A program made the translations under genes and the position numbers. Below the pieces are notes generated by a model. The model was not told the DNA's origin, did not search any database, and saw only the letters and a list, made by a program, of their open reading frames with translations. A DNA stretch of 64,000 nucleotides from assembly GCA_037953745.1 (NCBI GenBank), contig JBAKBP010012327.1:1-64000 (forward strand), read 5' to 3'. This DNA is from Lithodes maja (taxonomy: Eukaryota; Arthropoda; Malacostraca; Decapoda; Lithodidae). Of this stretch, positions 42,501-52,002 are shown piece after piece. How positions within the stretch are numbered: the stretch's first letter is position 1; every line of letters begins with the position of its first letter.

Positions 42501-44656
42501 CCGAGAAGTGCAGCAGAATCAATGTCCCTTTTCCTGCCCTTAGCAACCTTCTCCTGATCCTTCCTCCACTGTCCCCGAGGTTGAGTGCTAGGCTGTGCAG
42601 GAGCCGCAGAGCGAGATCGGGTTACCACACAGGCCATCTCATCCTGTTGGCACCTCCCAACCCATTCCCGATTCTCACCATCCACGTCGGCCGCCCTCTC
42701 GGCAACGACTAAGGGTGGAGTCCCGGAAGTGGGCACCGCAAAGTCGTTGCCGAGAAGAAGGTCGACGCCCTCAACTGGCAAACACTCAACGATCCCTACA
42801 TCCAGCTCCCTGCACACCTCTCCCACTCTCAACTCCAACCTCACAAGTGGGTATGACCTCGTAGCATTTATACCCTGCACCACAACAACTCTGGCCGCAT
42901 TTATCGGTTTCCCTGTGAAGTTCCTCAACAAAGTTTGCGAAGCCCCCGTATCCCTCAGCAAGTCAACCCTCCGTAGTTCACTCCCCCAGCTCACAAACCC
43001 GTGCCCCCGATGGCTACAGAAAGTGTCCCGGACAGGTGTCGAGCCTTCCGTACGCTTCTTTACCGCGTGTGCCTCAGCTGCTGACAACCTACCCCGGGCA
43101 GTTGCTGCAGCCTTCAGAGACACACCGATACTGTGAACCAATGACACCGGCTTAGCGGGAGTGTTACTAGGGCACTCACGTGAATAATGGCCTAGCTTCT
43201 GACATTTGTAACATTTCACATCCCCAATGGGCTTCTTCCCTTGTGCGGGCGAAGAAGGGGCCTGACCTTTAGTAAACGGGAGAGGCTTGTGTTTGTAGGT
43301 GTTATTAGGTGCAATGCATTTAGTGTGGTTATGTGTGTCATAGGATTTGTTATTATCGAAAACTCTGGTGGGTGGGGTATAGCGCCCCTTCTGCCCTGAC
43401 TCAGCCCTCTGAGCGGCACCGCAACCACGAATCAATGATAATCTGAGGTCTGCCATCTTGGCAGCCTCCTCTACTGTCTTGGGACATTTTTCCTTAATGT
43501 TCAGCGTTAGATCGGTTCCAGTACATTTGTAAAACTGTTCCAGATAGAAAAGTTGCTTAATTTCCTCAGCCGACTCTGCGTGCTCGGACCGAAACCAGTT
43601 ATTACCTGCATCTGTTATGTCCCGTGCGTGCTCCATAAAACTGACGTCGCTCTTCTTATTCACGCCACGGAACTTCAATCTATAAGTTTCGGGTTGCAGT
43701 TCGTAGGCCCGGAGCACTGCCTCCTTCACCAGTCCATACACGACACTCTCGTCCAGTGACAGTGCATCGTAGGCTTTCAACCCCTTACCCACTAGACTTG
43801 ATGAAACTAATGCTGCCCATTTAACCTCCGGCCAGTCATACTCACGACACTTCTTTTCGAAACGAGCAAAAAACTCAGTCACTGCTGTCTCATCAAATGC
43901 GGGTACTAACTTAATTAAATGCGAAAGTGAGTCTGTAACCCGGTGCCCACCACCGAGATGACGCCCCGTGGTCTCTACTCTAGACTTCTCGACATCCATT
44001 TCAGCCTGGTACCTGGTTGCATCCTGATTGGCTTGGATTCTAGCAACCTCTATGCGTTCTATACTAGCCTGTTGTATCTGAGTCTCCTGCAGCTTAATCC
44101 GTTCTATACTAGCCTGTTGTATCTGAGTCTCCTGCAGCTTAAACTTAGCTAGTTCTAGCTGAAATAACATCTCAGGAGACAGGCCTGGGGGGGGAGAGCA
44201 CAAAATGGGGGATCCACACCGAGACGTGTTTACGGGTAAGCCAGCTTGCCCTTGAGAACCCTCCTGCTGCATCGTGCTAAGACTCGCTGGCTGAGGGCCC
44301 AGCTCAGGGGTAGAGTGGAATGGAGGCTTGGAGGGAACCCCCCAAGACCCCACTCCATCCACCGCCCCATCGCCATCACCCAACAAACATGCCACCAAAT
44401 TCTTCTTGGGCCAACTGTCAGGACAGTCCCGCCCCAAAACCGTGGCTAAACAGCGAAGACCGTAACAATCAATAGCCTGCAGGCGCTGTTCGGTCAAAGG
44501 TGTCTGCAAAAATGCCCGGGCATCCCTCTCTCCACTTATAACACTCCCCTCCCTAAACATCTGTTGTACTTGCTGGTTACTAGGCTGTACCGTGTTATCC
44601 TCCCCCGTAAATGATGAGTCATTAGACATAGTGCTGGTTATACAATTGCTGTTCAT
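39512..44656 (-). CDS. Gag-Pol polyprotein, Gmr1-type domain order, intact
   Basis: 1714 residues in one frame. Gag occupies about 1-480, with a coiled region around 170-220 containing a 13-residue duplication (KLQETQIQQASIERI twice) and a CCHC knuckle CYKCQKLGHYSREC near 480. Protease: LLRDTGASQTLL (about 569) and LLLGNDFA (about 635). Integrase: HHCC from HDVPVAGHLG (about 857) to CATC (about 898); catalytic D in VVDLVGPF (about 925), D in QSDQGSNFTS (about 988), E in VLERWHSTLK (about 1022); GPY-type module KFIGPYVV near 1162. RT: FCIDFRRLN (about 1348) and YLDDVIVY (about 1443). RNase H: LATDASGVGAG (about 1597), TIEKELLA, IYTDHHPL. All catalytic residues I can identify are present. Integrase precedes RT, opposite to ordinary Ty3/Gypsy. 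A single ORF implies no frameshift between gag and pol. The start is the first ATG of the frame; a second Met follows at residue 10. Confidence 0.95.
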   Translation of the reverse strand: MNSNCITSTMSNDSSFTGEDNTVQPSNQQVQQMFREGSVISGERDARAFLQTPLTEQRLQAIDCYGLRCLATVLGRDCPDSWPKKNLVACLLGDGDGAVDGVGSWGVPSKPPFHSTPELGPQPASLSTMQQEGSQGQAGLPVNTSRCGSPILCSPPPGLSPEMLFQLELAKFKLQETQIQQASIERIKLQETQIQQASIERIEVARIQANQDATRYQAEMDVEKSRVETTGRHLGGGHRVTDSLSHLIKLVPAFDETAVTEFFARFEKKCREYDWPEVKWAALVSSSLVGKGLKAYDALSLDESVVYGLVKEAVLRAYELQPETYRLKFRGVNKKSDVSFMEHARDITDAGNNWFRSEHAESAEEIKQLFYLEQFYKCTGTDLTLNIKEKCPKTVEEAAKMADLRLSLIRGCGAAQRAESGQKGRYTPPTRVFDNNKSYDTHNHTKCIAPNNTYKHKPLPFTKGQAPSSPAQGKKPIGDVKCYKCQKLGHYSRECPSNTPAKPVSLVHSIGVSLKAAATARGRLSAAEAHAVKKRTEGSTPVRDTFCSHRGHGFVSWGSELRRVDLLRDTGASQTLLRNFTGKPINAARVVVVQGINATRSYPLVRLELRVGEVCRELDVGIVECLPVEGVDLLLGNDFAVPTSGTPPLVVAERAADVDGENREWVGRCQQDEMACVVTRSRSAAPAQPSTQPRGQWRKDQEKVAKGRKRDIDSAALLGDSVLGPIINTGVDSGPDMGCNKAELGKTSREARAVARATKAVEPTSRGNVLLQNHLDALTPRDISEQQLQDASLARYSNGAIELEEDGDAKPGDFFRLNRILYRRFLDPKSKWEGGARVVDQVVVPNKYRESLLCLAHDVPVAGHLGVTKILAALGRFFWWPGVKADVCAWVAGCATCQTTGKPNQTIPKAPLFPIPVTGPPFSKVVVDLVGPFPPTSSGNKFLLTIMDVATRYPDAYPMRNGSAKAVVKNLLLFCSRYGFPREVQSDQGSNFTSKLFKQTLQLHGICSVVSSAYHPESQGVLERWHSTLKSMLRCYCAEHDTDWDLGLPYVLFAAREVPGESLGFSPNQLVFGHNVRGPLSMVKEIWEGEEKPGSVLKYILESRERLIGCMAAAGNNLVNAQAVMKHQYDAKVKLREFSVGQEVMLLLPLPGHPLSAKFIGPYVVAKKLSDLDYLVATPDRRKKHQLCHVNLMKEYVRRPSEPLTVPVLACSGQGGEGGGDSHAAEEDSWDCVISAEQWAGNTEQEARQAVSHLPEHQGAAVLGLFRSYPSVFAEHPGLTTQVTHDVDVGDNVPFKSVPYRVAPVKLPALREELKYMVERGMITEGYVKWTSPVTLQPKPDGKVRFCIDFRRLNGLTTTNPYPLPRVDDSVDKIGNAKYLTKIDLVKGYWQVPLSDRAKQVCGFVVDGKTYQCNVMPYGLKNAPATFQNLMNDICDEIPNCTVYLDDVIVYDDNFENHLRHLETLFGKLHDAGLVVNLRKCEFVKATVQYLGFVVGLGRVCPPLSKIQAINMFPRPTTKRQVMRFLGMIGYYRRFIRGYSTVLAPLTDLLSKSVKFCWAAECQRAFDLVKHLLCTHPILRAPDFSRSFQLATDASGVGAGAVLLQTDSEGLEHPVSFFSRKFNSAQRNYSTIEKELLAIVLSLKHFEVYVPAYGPVVTIYTDHHPLKFLNQFHNRNMRLTRWSLMLQEYNLNIQHIAGSENVIADCLSRVDDPG

Positions 44657-44882
44657 AAAAAAAAAGAAGTGCTTATTACTAATTGCAGTCTCGACTCACA
44701 AAATGTTAAAGATGCTTGAATGACTCTACTCTAGACACCCCCAACGAAACAATCTGCAAGTCCACCAATACAATAATGACACAATAAAAATTCCTCCAAT
44801 ATGCAAGAAAATTCTAGCCAGCTCTACTAGGTAGCATAGAATAGTTCTCCAAAAAACATGTGATAGGATACTACTGAATCTT

Positions 44883-44896
44883 GTGCAAGGTCGCCA
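44883..44896 (-). other. Putative primer-binding site
   Basis: TGGCGACCTTGCAC on the minus strand starts three bases after the 5' LTR. TGG at the start fits pairing with a tRNA 3' CCA end. The tRNA is not identified. Confidence 0.6.
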
Positions 44897-44899
44897 TTT

Positions 44900-46731
44900 T
44901 GTTACGGCTGGATCGGCAATACATATTCGGGATTCTTGATCGTAGGACAGAAATGGCTTATGTGACAACGACACGCTCGATTCCAGTCCCAAATACTATA
45001 TGCTCCAGACAACAAAAGCACCAACGCCCTACAGAGTTATCGTCTATGGTAACGAGGTACCTTAACTCGGCGAAAGTGTACAACAGGGGTAGGCTATGAG
45101 GCTAAACTCCCTCAGACATTTATAGGTTACGTTATGACTAAAGAAATGCAATACTCAAGAAACTACGTTAATATTAAGCCTCTAATAATGTAGAATAGAA
45201 GCAGGCTAAAGGTATGACAGTGAAATGCTAAATGACAAATGTACACGCCTACTTGAAAGCGCGTGCACTAGAATAACTGTCCCCTACTAACATGCACTAG
45301 CATGTAGCATACAAGATGTTCATGATCCAGTAGATACCTAATAATACACATGGAAGGAACATAAATAGTAGTCACTTATTATAATAATGAATCTATACTT
45401 GGAATAACTAAAAGGTTGCAGGCAACAGTACTGCGCCGGTAGCCTACTACCGCATAGGCTACTTCGCTTCTCTCACTCTGTCTCCCCTCTGAGTCCGTAT
45501 GCGCCCTACGCAATAGAACTCCGGAAACAGCAGCAAAACGACAGTGCAGTTAATTGATACATGAAAGTATTAATAGTGTTGTCTTGTGTGTGAGTAATGT
45601 GTATTGTAAAGTGTTATATACATAAACTTAAAGAGAGCTGCAATGCATAGTAAAATAAAGATATCACCCACTCATCATCCCCATGTGTTCTAGCTAGCAG
45701 GCCAAGTCACAGGAACAACGAGTCCCAGCACCGAAAGCGAGAACCCAGGAAAAGACTGCAGAGAACACAAGGACAGATAAATTACGTTACTCTACTATAC
45801 CGGCACTACGAGCGAGCTGTAGTCTCTGGTACTGCACTCGCTCCAGGCTCGGTAGGCAAATCAAGGCTAAGTCCTCGCCCCTCTACAGACAACTCCTGGG
45901 CATGGTCGGGCTCTTACACATGGCACTAGTCTAGTCACAAATTGGATGATGAGCTGGGCATATAACTCGTGAACATGTAGAACGTTCACCAACTATCCTC
46001 ATCAAGAAGATCGCTGTTCACATTAACCCCTTAAATCTAATACATGTAAATATATGCTTGTCCTAAGAGTAATACGAGAGGTGAGTGCTGAAACTCCTTT
46101 AGGACCTCAAGGGAAGGGTATGCATTTAAATAGAGAGAAGAATGAAATGAGAGTAATGTCGTCAGAGAGAAAGAGTGCAACCGTGAGAAATTGGGAGAGA
46201 GGGCAAGGGATGTTAGAATCTCAAAGGTTCTAGGCAACCTGGTCATAGAGCACACAGCGAGCCTCCAGGCAATGTGCAGTACGACAACATGGGCAGCCCA
46301 GGCAGCATAGGCAGGCGGCAATGGAGTACCAACCCTGTCGCACCTAGCTATAAGCGCAGGGCTGCCAACCGGTCCATACGTCTGGCAACCACCACTCCGG
46401 CAGCGTGGCGCATTGCTACCCTCTCGCTCTGAAGTCTAACTCACTCTCTCTCTCTGAATTCCTATTGTCTTATCTATCAACTTCTCTATTGATACTACAT
46501 ATTAAATGGAAGGTCTCGACATGGCTTAAAACAAAACCCACCACTGGTTAGCACATGACGAGACCTTTGCAGAGATACAAAGAACATAGTTATACGTTGT
46601 CACACTCAATATAAGCAGCCAGCACGGTACAGCGGTACACGGTACACGGTACACGGTACCGCACAGTGGCGGTACAGTGGAGTACCAAGGAGTACAATCA
46701 GGTTGCGTTGCCACGGACTGGGTGCGTCACA
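44900..46731 (-). repeat. 5' LTR of the Gmr1-like element
   Basis: 1,832 bp; see the 3' LTR for differences. It should contain the promoter for the element; I cannot place a TATA box with confidence. Confidence 0.95.
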
Positions 46732-47128
46732 CTCAACACTCTAATACCCTGAGGATCATCTTACCAAAACGGTTTAGAGATTAACGCAGGATTACGGGGG
46801 TCTGCAGAGCGCTGATTGGCCCAACCCTGCTGATCCCCCTTCACACCCAACCCTTCTCGTCCATATGCTTATCCAATTTTATCTTAAAGCTCCCTATCGT
46901 TATTTTCATCCCACTATAGCACTTGGTAGTCCATTCCACCCATCTACAACTCTGTTACCAAACCAATATTTGCCTATATCTTTTCTGAAACGAAATTTAT
47001 CTAATTTGAAACCATTGGTACGAGTTCTTTCGCTATCACTGAGCTTTAGTACATTTGTCAAGTCCCCTTTGTTAATCCCACTAACCCACTTGAACACCTC
47101 TATCAAGTGTTCAAATTACTATGTACCC

Positions 47129-47752
47129 TCAAATTCCGTTTTCGCACACTGGGCCAAACTCATTTACCAGACACTGCAACTCCCATTCATCATCGCTCAT
47201 CAGAACTGTATCATCCGCAAACAGCAGTATAGGCAGCTTCCACTCATTTCCCTCCCTTTTCAGCGATACACCAATATCCACTGCTCTTCCTAGTATTTCT
47301 TTCATGACTCCATCGATATATACAGTAAACAACCACGGGGACATCACACATCCCTGTTTCAACCCAACACTCAGGTCAAAGAACTCGCTCTGCTCATTCT
47401 CCACACATACTGCCGCCTTTGCACCCTCATACCTGCTCTTCACTGCTTTCAGCAACTTGCCATCTACTCCGTATATTCTAAGTACTTTCCACATGCCTTC
47501 TCTATCCACTCTGTCATAGGTCTTCTCCATGTCTATAAAGGCAACATACACCTTTTGTTGCTTTTCCAGATATTTCTCCACAACACAATTCAGGGTAAAA
47601 ATCTGATCTAGACATCCTCTTCCCTTTCTAAAACTTCCCTGCTCATCGCCTATCCATTTCTCCGTTCTCACTCTCACTCTCTCAATCACTACCCTACTGG
47701 ACACCTTCCCTACTACGCTTAAAAGACATATTCCTCGGTGGTTACCACACAC
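47129..47752 (-). pseudogene. LINE-B reverse transcriptase core
   Basis: Minus strand: CGNHRGICLLSVVGKVSSRV, DEQGSFRKGRGCLDQIFTLN, VYVAFIDMEKTYDRVDREGM, GLKQGCVMSPWLFTVYIDGV, PILLFADDTVLMSDDEW. These are RT motifs 2-5 with the FADD catalytic pair intact. The C-terminal continuation at 36,780-37,298 reads NAGKSKVMVFERGEV, SSFKYLGSVLSKDGTMDEEV, ISYLRSACSVTWRDRQTNEE and NSLRWFGHNY. The pattern is RTE-like. It is broken by the CR1/Gmr1 insertion, so non-functional here. Confidence 0.85.
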
Positions 47753-48024
47753 TCCTCATTCCCCTTTCCCCTTATATAGGGGGACTATTATGCCAGTTTT
47801 CAGTCATCTGGTGCATTCCCCTTCTCCCATGCTAGTTTGCAAATTTTCCATACTCATTCGATCACTATCTCACCACCATACCTCAACATTTCCCCACACA
47901 CTCCATCTGTTCCTGGTGCTTTCCCCAACTTCACTCATGTCATGGCTTCCCACTCTTCTGACCTCCTGATCCCCACCTCCTCCTCCACTATGTCTCCTCT
48001 TCTCCCTCCCATACCGTATCCAAC

Positions 48025-48591
48025 TTTTTTTTTTTTTTTTTTGTTTTTTTTTTTTTTCTATATTCCAACTTACTCCTCTCGGGGCATAGGCTGAGAGCCT
48101 TAACATTTCACCGCTTTACAATGAACAGTGAAGCCCGTGAGGTCTTGTTCCAGTCTAGGAGTGAGACATTGTGAAGCACGTTGAGTACAACGAGCACCTG
48201 CCATCTTGCCTTCACATGAGGCCACGGTGCTCACTCATGCCCGAAACGACCCCATCTTCTGAAGCCATCTCGTTCCGTGCTTCACTGTCTCACCCTCTAC
48301 ACTCGGACTCTCACACTTACACACACACAACGCCACCTGTTGAGCAGATAACTCACAGGTATTGCACCCCTATAGCATATTTTGAATATGGGAATATTCA
48401 TACAGTGCTATTTAATCAGGGAACAATGAGGGTATTTTATTGACGTTTCGGTGGGCTTTGTGGTAATTGCACTGATACTAGGTACAGCACAAATTCCATC
48501 CCAATAATATCTTCCCAGTGATACATCGGGATTTGAACCCGGGACCTTTGGATTACCAGGCCAGTGGCAAGACCACTCCACCACACCTCCC
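48025..48591 (-). mobile_element. tRNA-derived SINE (S1), full-length copy
   Basis: Minus strand begins GGGAGGTGTGGTGGAGTGG (box A TGGTGGAGTGG), box B GGTTCAAATCC, then a ~480-bp body and a poly-A tail (plus-strand T run 48,025-48,057 with one G). Inserted in LINE-B between the WREYFNELLN block and the RT. Confidence 0.9.
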
Positions 48592-49109
48592 ACTATGTTT
48601 GCTGGCTCTTCATTCCTTACATTTAGCAACTCGTTGAAGTACTCCCTCCATCTTTCGACTCTCTCTTGCTTCTCGGCTAGCATTCTCCCATTCTTATCTT
48701 TCAAACCCCTACTGTTTCCTTGCTACCTTCCCTAACTTTCTTGACTTCTTTCCAGAACAGTTCTTACACTCCCTCCATTTTACACTCAGATTCCTTCCAA
48801 ATTCCTTATCTACTCTTCTCTTAAGGCCGCGTCATACAGACTACGAACGCGGGCGACAAAGCCCCGAATTGGATGACTTGCATATTTGAACCGAATCAAC
48901 CAAAATTGTCCCGAAGTTTTAAGAAGAAGAACATCCCCAGACAATGCCCCGAACGAGCCCAGAATGTAACCTGATAGTCACGGCGATTTACGACAAAGAC
49001 CTAAACATGACTCGAATAAAAACCGATTAATGTCAGAGCATGACCCGACTATAACTCGAATATTCCCGAATCAGCCGACCAGTTTCAACTGAGGTACGAT
49101 GATCAGTCG

Positions 49110-51497
49110 ACCTTCAACTGATATGAAAGAACCTATGTGGTGGGTTAAGAGAAGCCCTGTTAGCGGACCCTATGGTCAAAAATTAAGTCGATCCAGGTGT
49201 CCAAATGAGTGTATCCTTTCTCAGGCACCTGTCATCTTAAGTCAGGAAGAGACGTCAAACTTGGTAGATACATACGATCATTTTATCAAGTCAGTATTCA
49301 ATGCGCAAAATAAAATATATCCCCAAAAGAAAATTTAGATCAACACAGAACCAACCCAAATGGATGAATAATAGACTATTAGATCTTCTAGGAAAAAAGA
49401 GAGGAATATATAGAAAAATTAAAAAAGGCGAAATTCACCTACTTGCTTCCTATCAGAATCTATCACGACAGGTAAAAAAGGATATTAGTAAAGAAAAAAG
49501 AAATTATGAAATTAAGGTTGCCAATGACTCAAAAAATAATCCTAAAGCTTTTTACCAACTATATAAATCCAAGGTTAGAGATGTAATTGGTCCCCTTAAA
49601 CTTCGATAGGAGAAATGACAGAAAATGATTTTAGAAATGTGCAGTACATTAAATAGTCAATTTCTTTCCGTTTTCACTAATGAAAATTTGGCACAGTTTT
49701 CCAGAAGTCCGTAAGGTATACAGCGATAGTATAGATAGTATAGATGATAGGTTAAGTACGGTTACTATAAGTAGAAATGATGTGTTTAAGGAAATTGACA
49801 GACTGAAACCTCATAAATCGCCTGGTCCTGATGAGGTATATGCTAGAGTATTAAAAGAATGCAGAGATGAGTTAAGTTACCCATTAACATTTCTATTTAA
49901 CAAGTCATTAGAAACAGGTATAGTTCCAGAAGCTTGGAAGCTTGCAAATGTAGTTCCGATCTTCAAAAAAGGTGATAAATCAATAGCATCCAATTACCGT
50001 CCCATTAGTCTCACTTCAATCATAGGAAAGCTACTAGAGTCCAATTATTGCTAGGAAAATGAGAAACCACTTAGAAACATTTAACTTAATCAATTCTTCT
50101 CAGCATGGATTCACTCAGGGACGGTCTTGCCTTACTAATTTGCTTAGTTTTTCTCAGAGGTATATGAAGCAGTAGATAATGACAAGTCATATGATATTAT
50201 ATATTTAGATTTCAGTAAAGCTTTCGACAGAGTCCCTCATGAGAGATTGACGAGAAAGGTTGAGGCACATGGAAATAGGTGGGGCGTTGTTAGGATGGAT
50301 TAGGTCATGGCTAATTGGTAGGAAGCAGAGAGTCAGCATATATGGTACCAAGTCAGAATTGGGAGCAGTCAAAAGTGGTGTCCCCAGGGATCGGTATTAG
50401 GTCCACTGTTGTTTCTTATATACATAAATGACCTAGATTTAGGTATAACTAGTAGGATAGTAAATTCGCAGACGATACTAAAATAGGGAGATCAATTGAT
50501 TCAGATAGCGATATAGAGTGCCTCCAAAGGGATCTAGATACCTTACATGAATGGTCAGTAAATTGGCAGATGAAGTTTAACATTGACAAATGCAAGGTAT
50601 TAAAGATAGGGAAGATGCAAACAAATGTTAAATATAAACTAGCTAATTTAGAATTAGAAAATTCAGACTGCGAGAAAGATCTATGGTGTGTTTGTTAGCA
50701 ATGATTTGAAGCCTAGAAAAACAGTGTATAAGCGTTCGTAATAAGGCAAACAGGATTCTCCGGGTTCATCTCTAGGAGTGTGAGTAACATAACTGCTGAT
50801 GTTATCTTTAAACTTTACTTGTCATTAGTGAGACCCCATATGGATTATGCTGTCCAATTTTGGTGTCCTTATTACAGAATGGACATAGATTCATTGGAGA
50901 GAGTACAGCGTAGAATGACAAAAATGATCCATAATATTAGAAATCTTTCGTATGAAGAAAGGTTGAAGAAATTAGGTTTACATTCGTTAGAGACACGCAG
51001 AGTTAGAGGGGATATGATAGAGGTGTTCAAGTGGGTTAGTGGGATTAACAAAGGGGACATGACAAATGTACTAAAGCTCAGTGATAGCGAAAGAACTCGT
51101 ACCAATGGTTTCAAATTAGATAAATTTCGTTTCAGAAAAGATATAGGCAAATATTGGTTTGGTAACAGAGTTGTAGATGGGTGGAATGGACTACCAAGTG
51201 CTATAGTGGGATCTAAAACTGTAGGGAGCTTTAAGATAAAATTGGATAAGCATATGGACGAGAAGGGTTGGGTGTGAAGGGGGATCAGCCGGGTTGGGCC
51301 AATCAGCGCTCTGCAGACCCCCATAATTCCTGCGTTAATCTCTAACCGTTTTGGTAAGATGATCTCAGGGTATTAGAGTTGTGAAACCTATAATTGGGCT
51401 TTGTAATTGAATTGGGGTTGTGTGGGACAGGATCTGCCTTGCTTAGGCCAATCGGCTTTCTGGCAGACTCCCATTTTCTTATGTTCCTATGTTCTTA
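49110..51497 (+). pseudogene. CR1-type LINE (LINE-A2), 5'-truncated, frameshifted
   Basis: Plus strand pieces: QPKWMNNRLLDLLGKKRGIY (49,340), then LKPHKSPGPDEVYARVLKEC and SNYRPISLTSIIGKLLES (49,680-50,054); with frame changes SSQHGFTQGRSCLTNLLS, IIYLDFSKAFDRVPHERL, GVPQGSVLGPLLFLIYINDL, KFADDTKIGRS, and finally an intact 166-codon C-terminal ORF (50,780-51,277: LVRPHMDYAVQFWCPYY, SLERVQRRMTKMIHNIRNLS). At least four frameshifts. The 3' UTR ends in (TTATGTTC)n at about 51,470-51,497, as in CR1 elements with 8-bp tail repeats. FADD is present, so it was once active. Confidence 0.85.
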
Positions 51498-51630
51498 TGA
51501 CGAACACCAACCGGATCGGACGACATCACACGATTTTACACGATGCTAACGAAATGTGGGAAGACAACTTGTACCTGACCTATAGTGTGAACCTCTATAA
51601 AGAATGTATTGGCGTTGTAGAAGGGGAATA

Positions 51631-52002
51631 TTAAGGGAGGCCCACCTCGCTTTTTGTTCTCTTTCTCTCCCTCTCTCTTTGGCTTGCATCCATTCGGCTC
51701 CATTCAGCCAACTGTTTTAAGATGTTTATCCCCATCCAGGTGTCGATTTCTTCCTGGCGAGCGATAGCGAACCATCATTGTATAGAGAAATCCGGCGTCG
51801 CCGGAGAATTTTTTCTATCGAAAAATGTACAAATTTAGCTTGCTGTCAAAACAAAAATATATACATGCTGGCTCGCTACCGCTCGCCAGGAAAATATTGA
51901 CGGGGGTAAACATCTTAAAACAGTAGGGTGAATGGGGCCGAATGGATCCAAGCCAACGGGAGAGGGAGAGAAATAGAAGAAAAGCGAGGTGGGCTCCCTT
52001 AA
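51631..52002. mobile_element. Fold-back MITE, family G (copy G2)
   Basis: TTAA at 51,631 and 51,999. Ends GGGAGGCCCACCTCGC and, reversed, GGGAGCCCACCTCGC. Most of the element is one long inverted repeat (left 'catccattcggctcc', right 'ggccgaatggatcc'). Same family as G1 at 10,855. Confidence 0.85.

Larger units (their letters stand above)
37398..46731 (-). mobile_element. Complete Gmr1-like LTR retrotransposon (9.33 kb)
   Basis: Two direct LTRs (37,398-39,230 and 44,900-46,731) begin TGTTACGG and end GTCACA on the plus strand and flank one 1714-codon gag-pol ORF on the minus strand. A 4-bp target duplication CTCA lies at 37,394-37,397 and 46,732-46,735. No env-like ORF. LTR near-identity, an intact ORF and an intact target duplication indicate a recent insertion. 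Domain order gag-PR-IN-RT-RH with Gypsy-type RT defines the Gmr1 group (Goodwin and Poulter 2002). Confidence 0.95.
37286..47106 (-). mobile_element. CR1-type LINE 3' fragment (LINE-A1), interrupted by Gmr1-like element
   Basis: Minus-strand ORF 46,906-47,106 (MIEVFKWVSGINKGDLTNVL...) is nearly identical to the C-terminus of LINE-A2 (50,780-51,277). The 3' UTR is split exactly at the 4-bp duplication CTCA: 46,736-46,905 on one side and 37,286-37,397 on the other. It ends in an (ACATAAGA)n tail (plus-strand reading), the 8-bp tail repeat seen at the end of LINE-A2. 5'-truncated. Confidence 0.9.

Noticed and set aside
39512..46731. An endogenous retrovirus with env
   Set aside because: No ORF follows RNase H before the 3' LTR, so it is an LTR retrotransposon without envelope.
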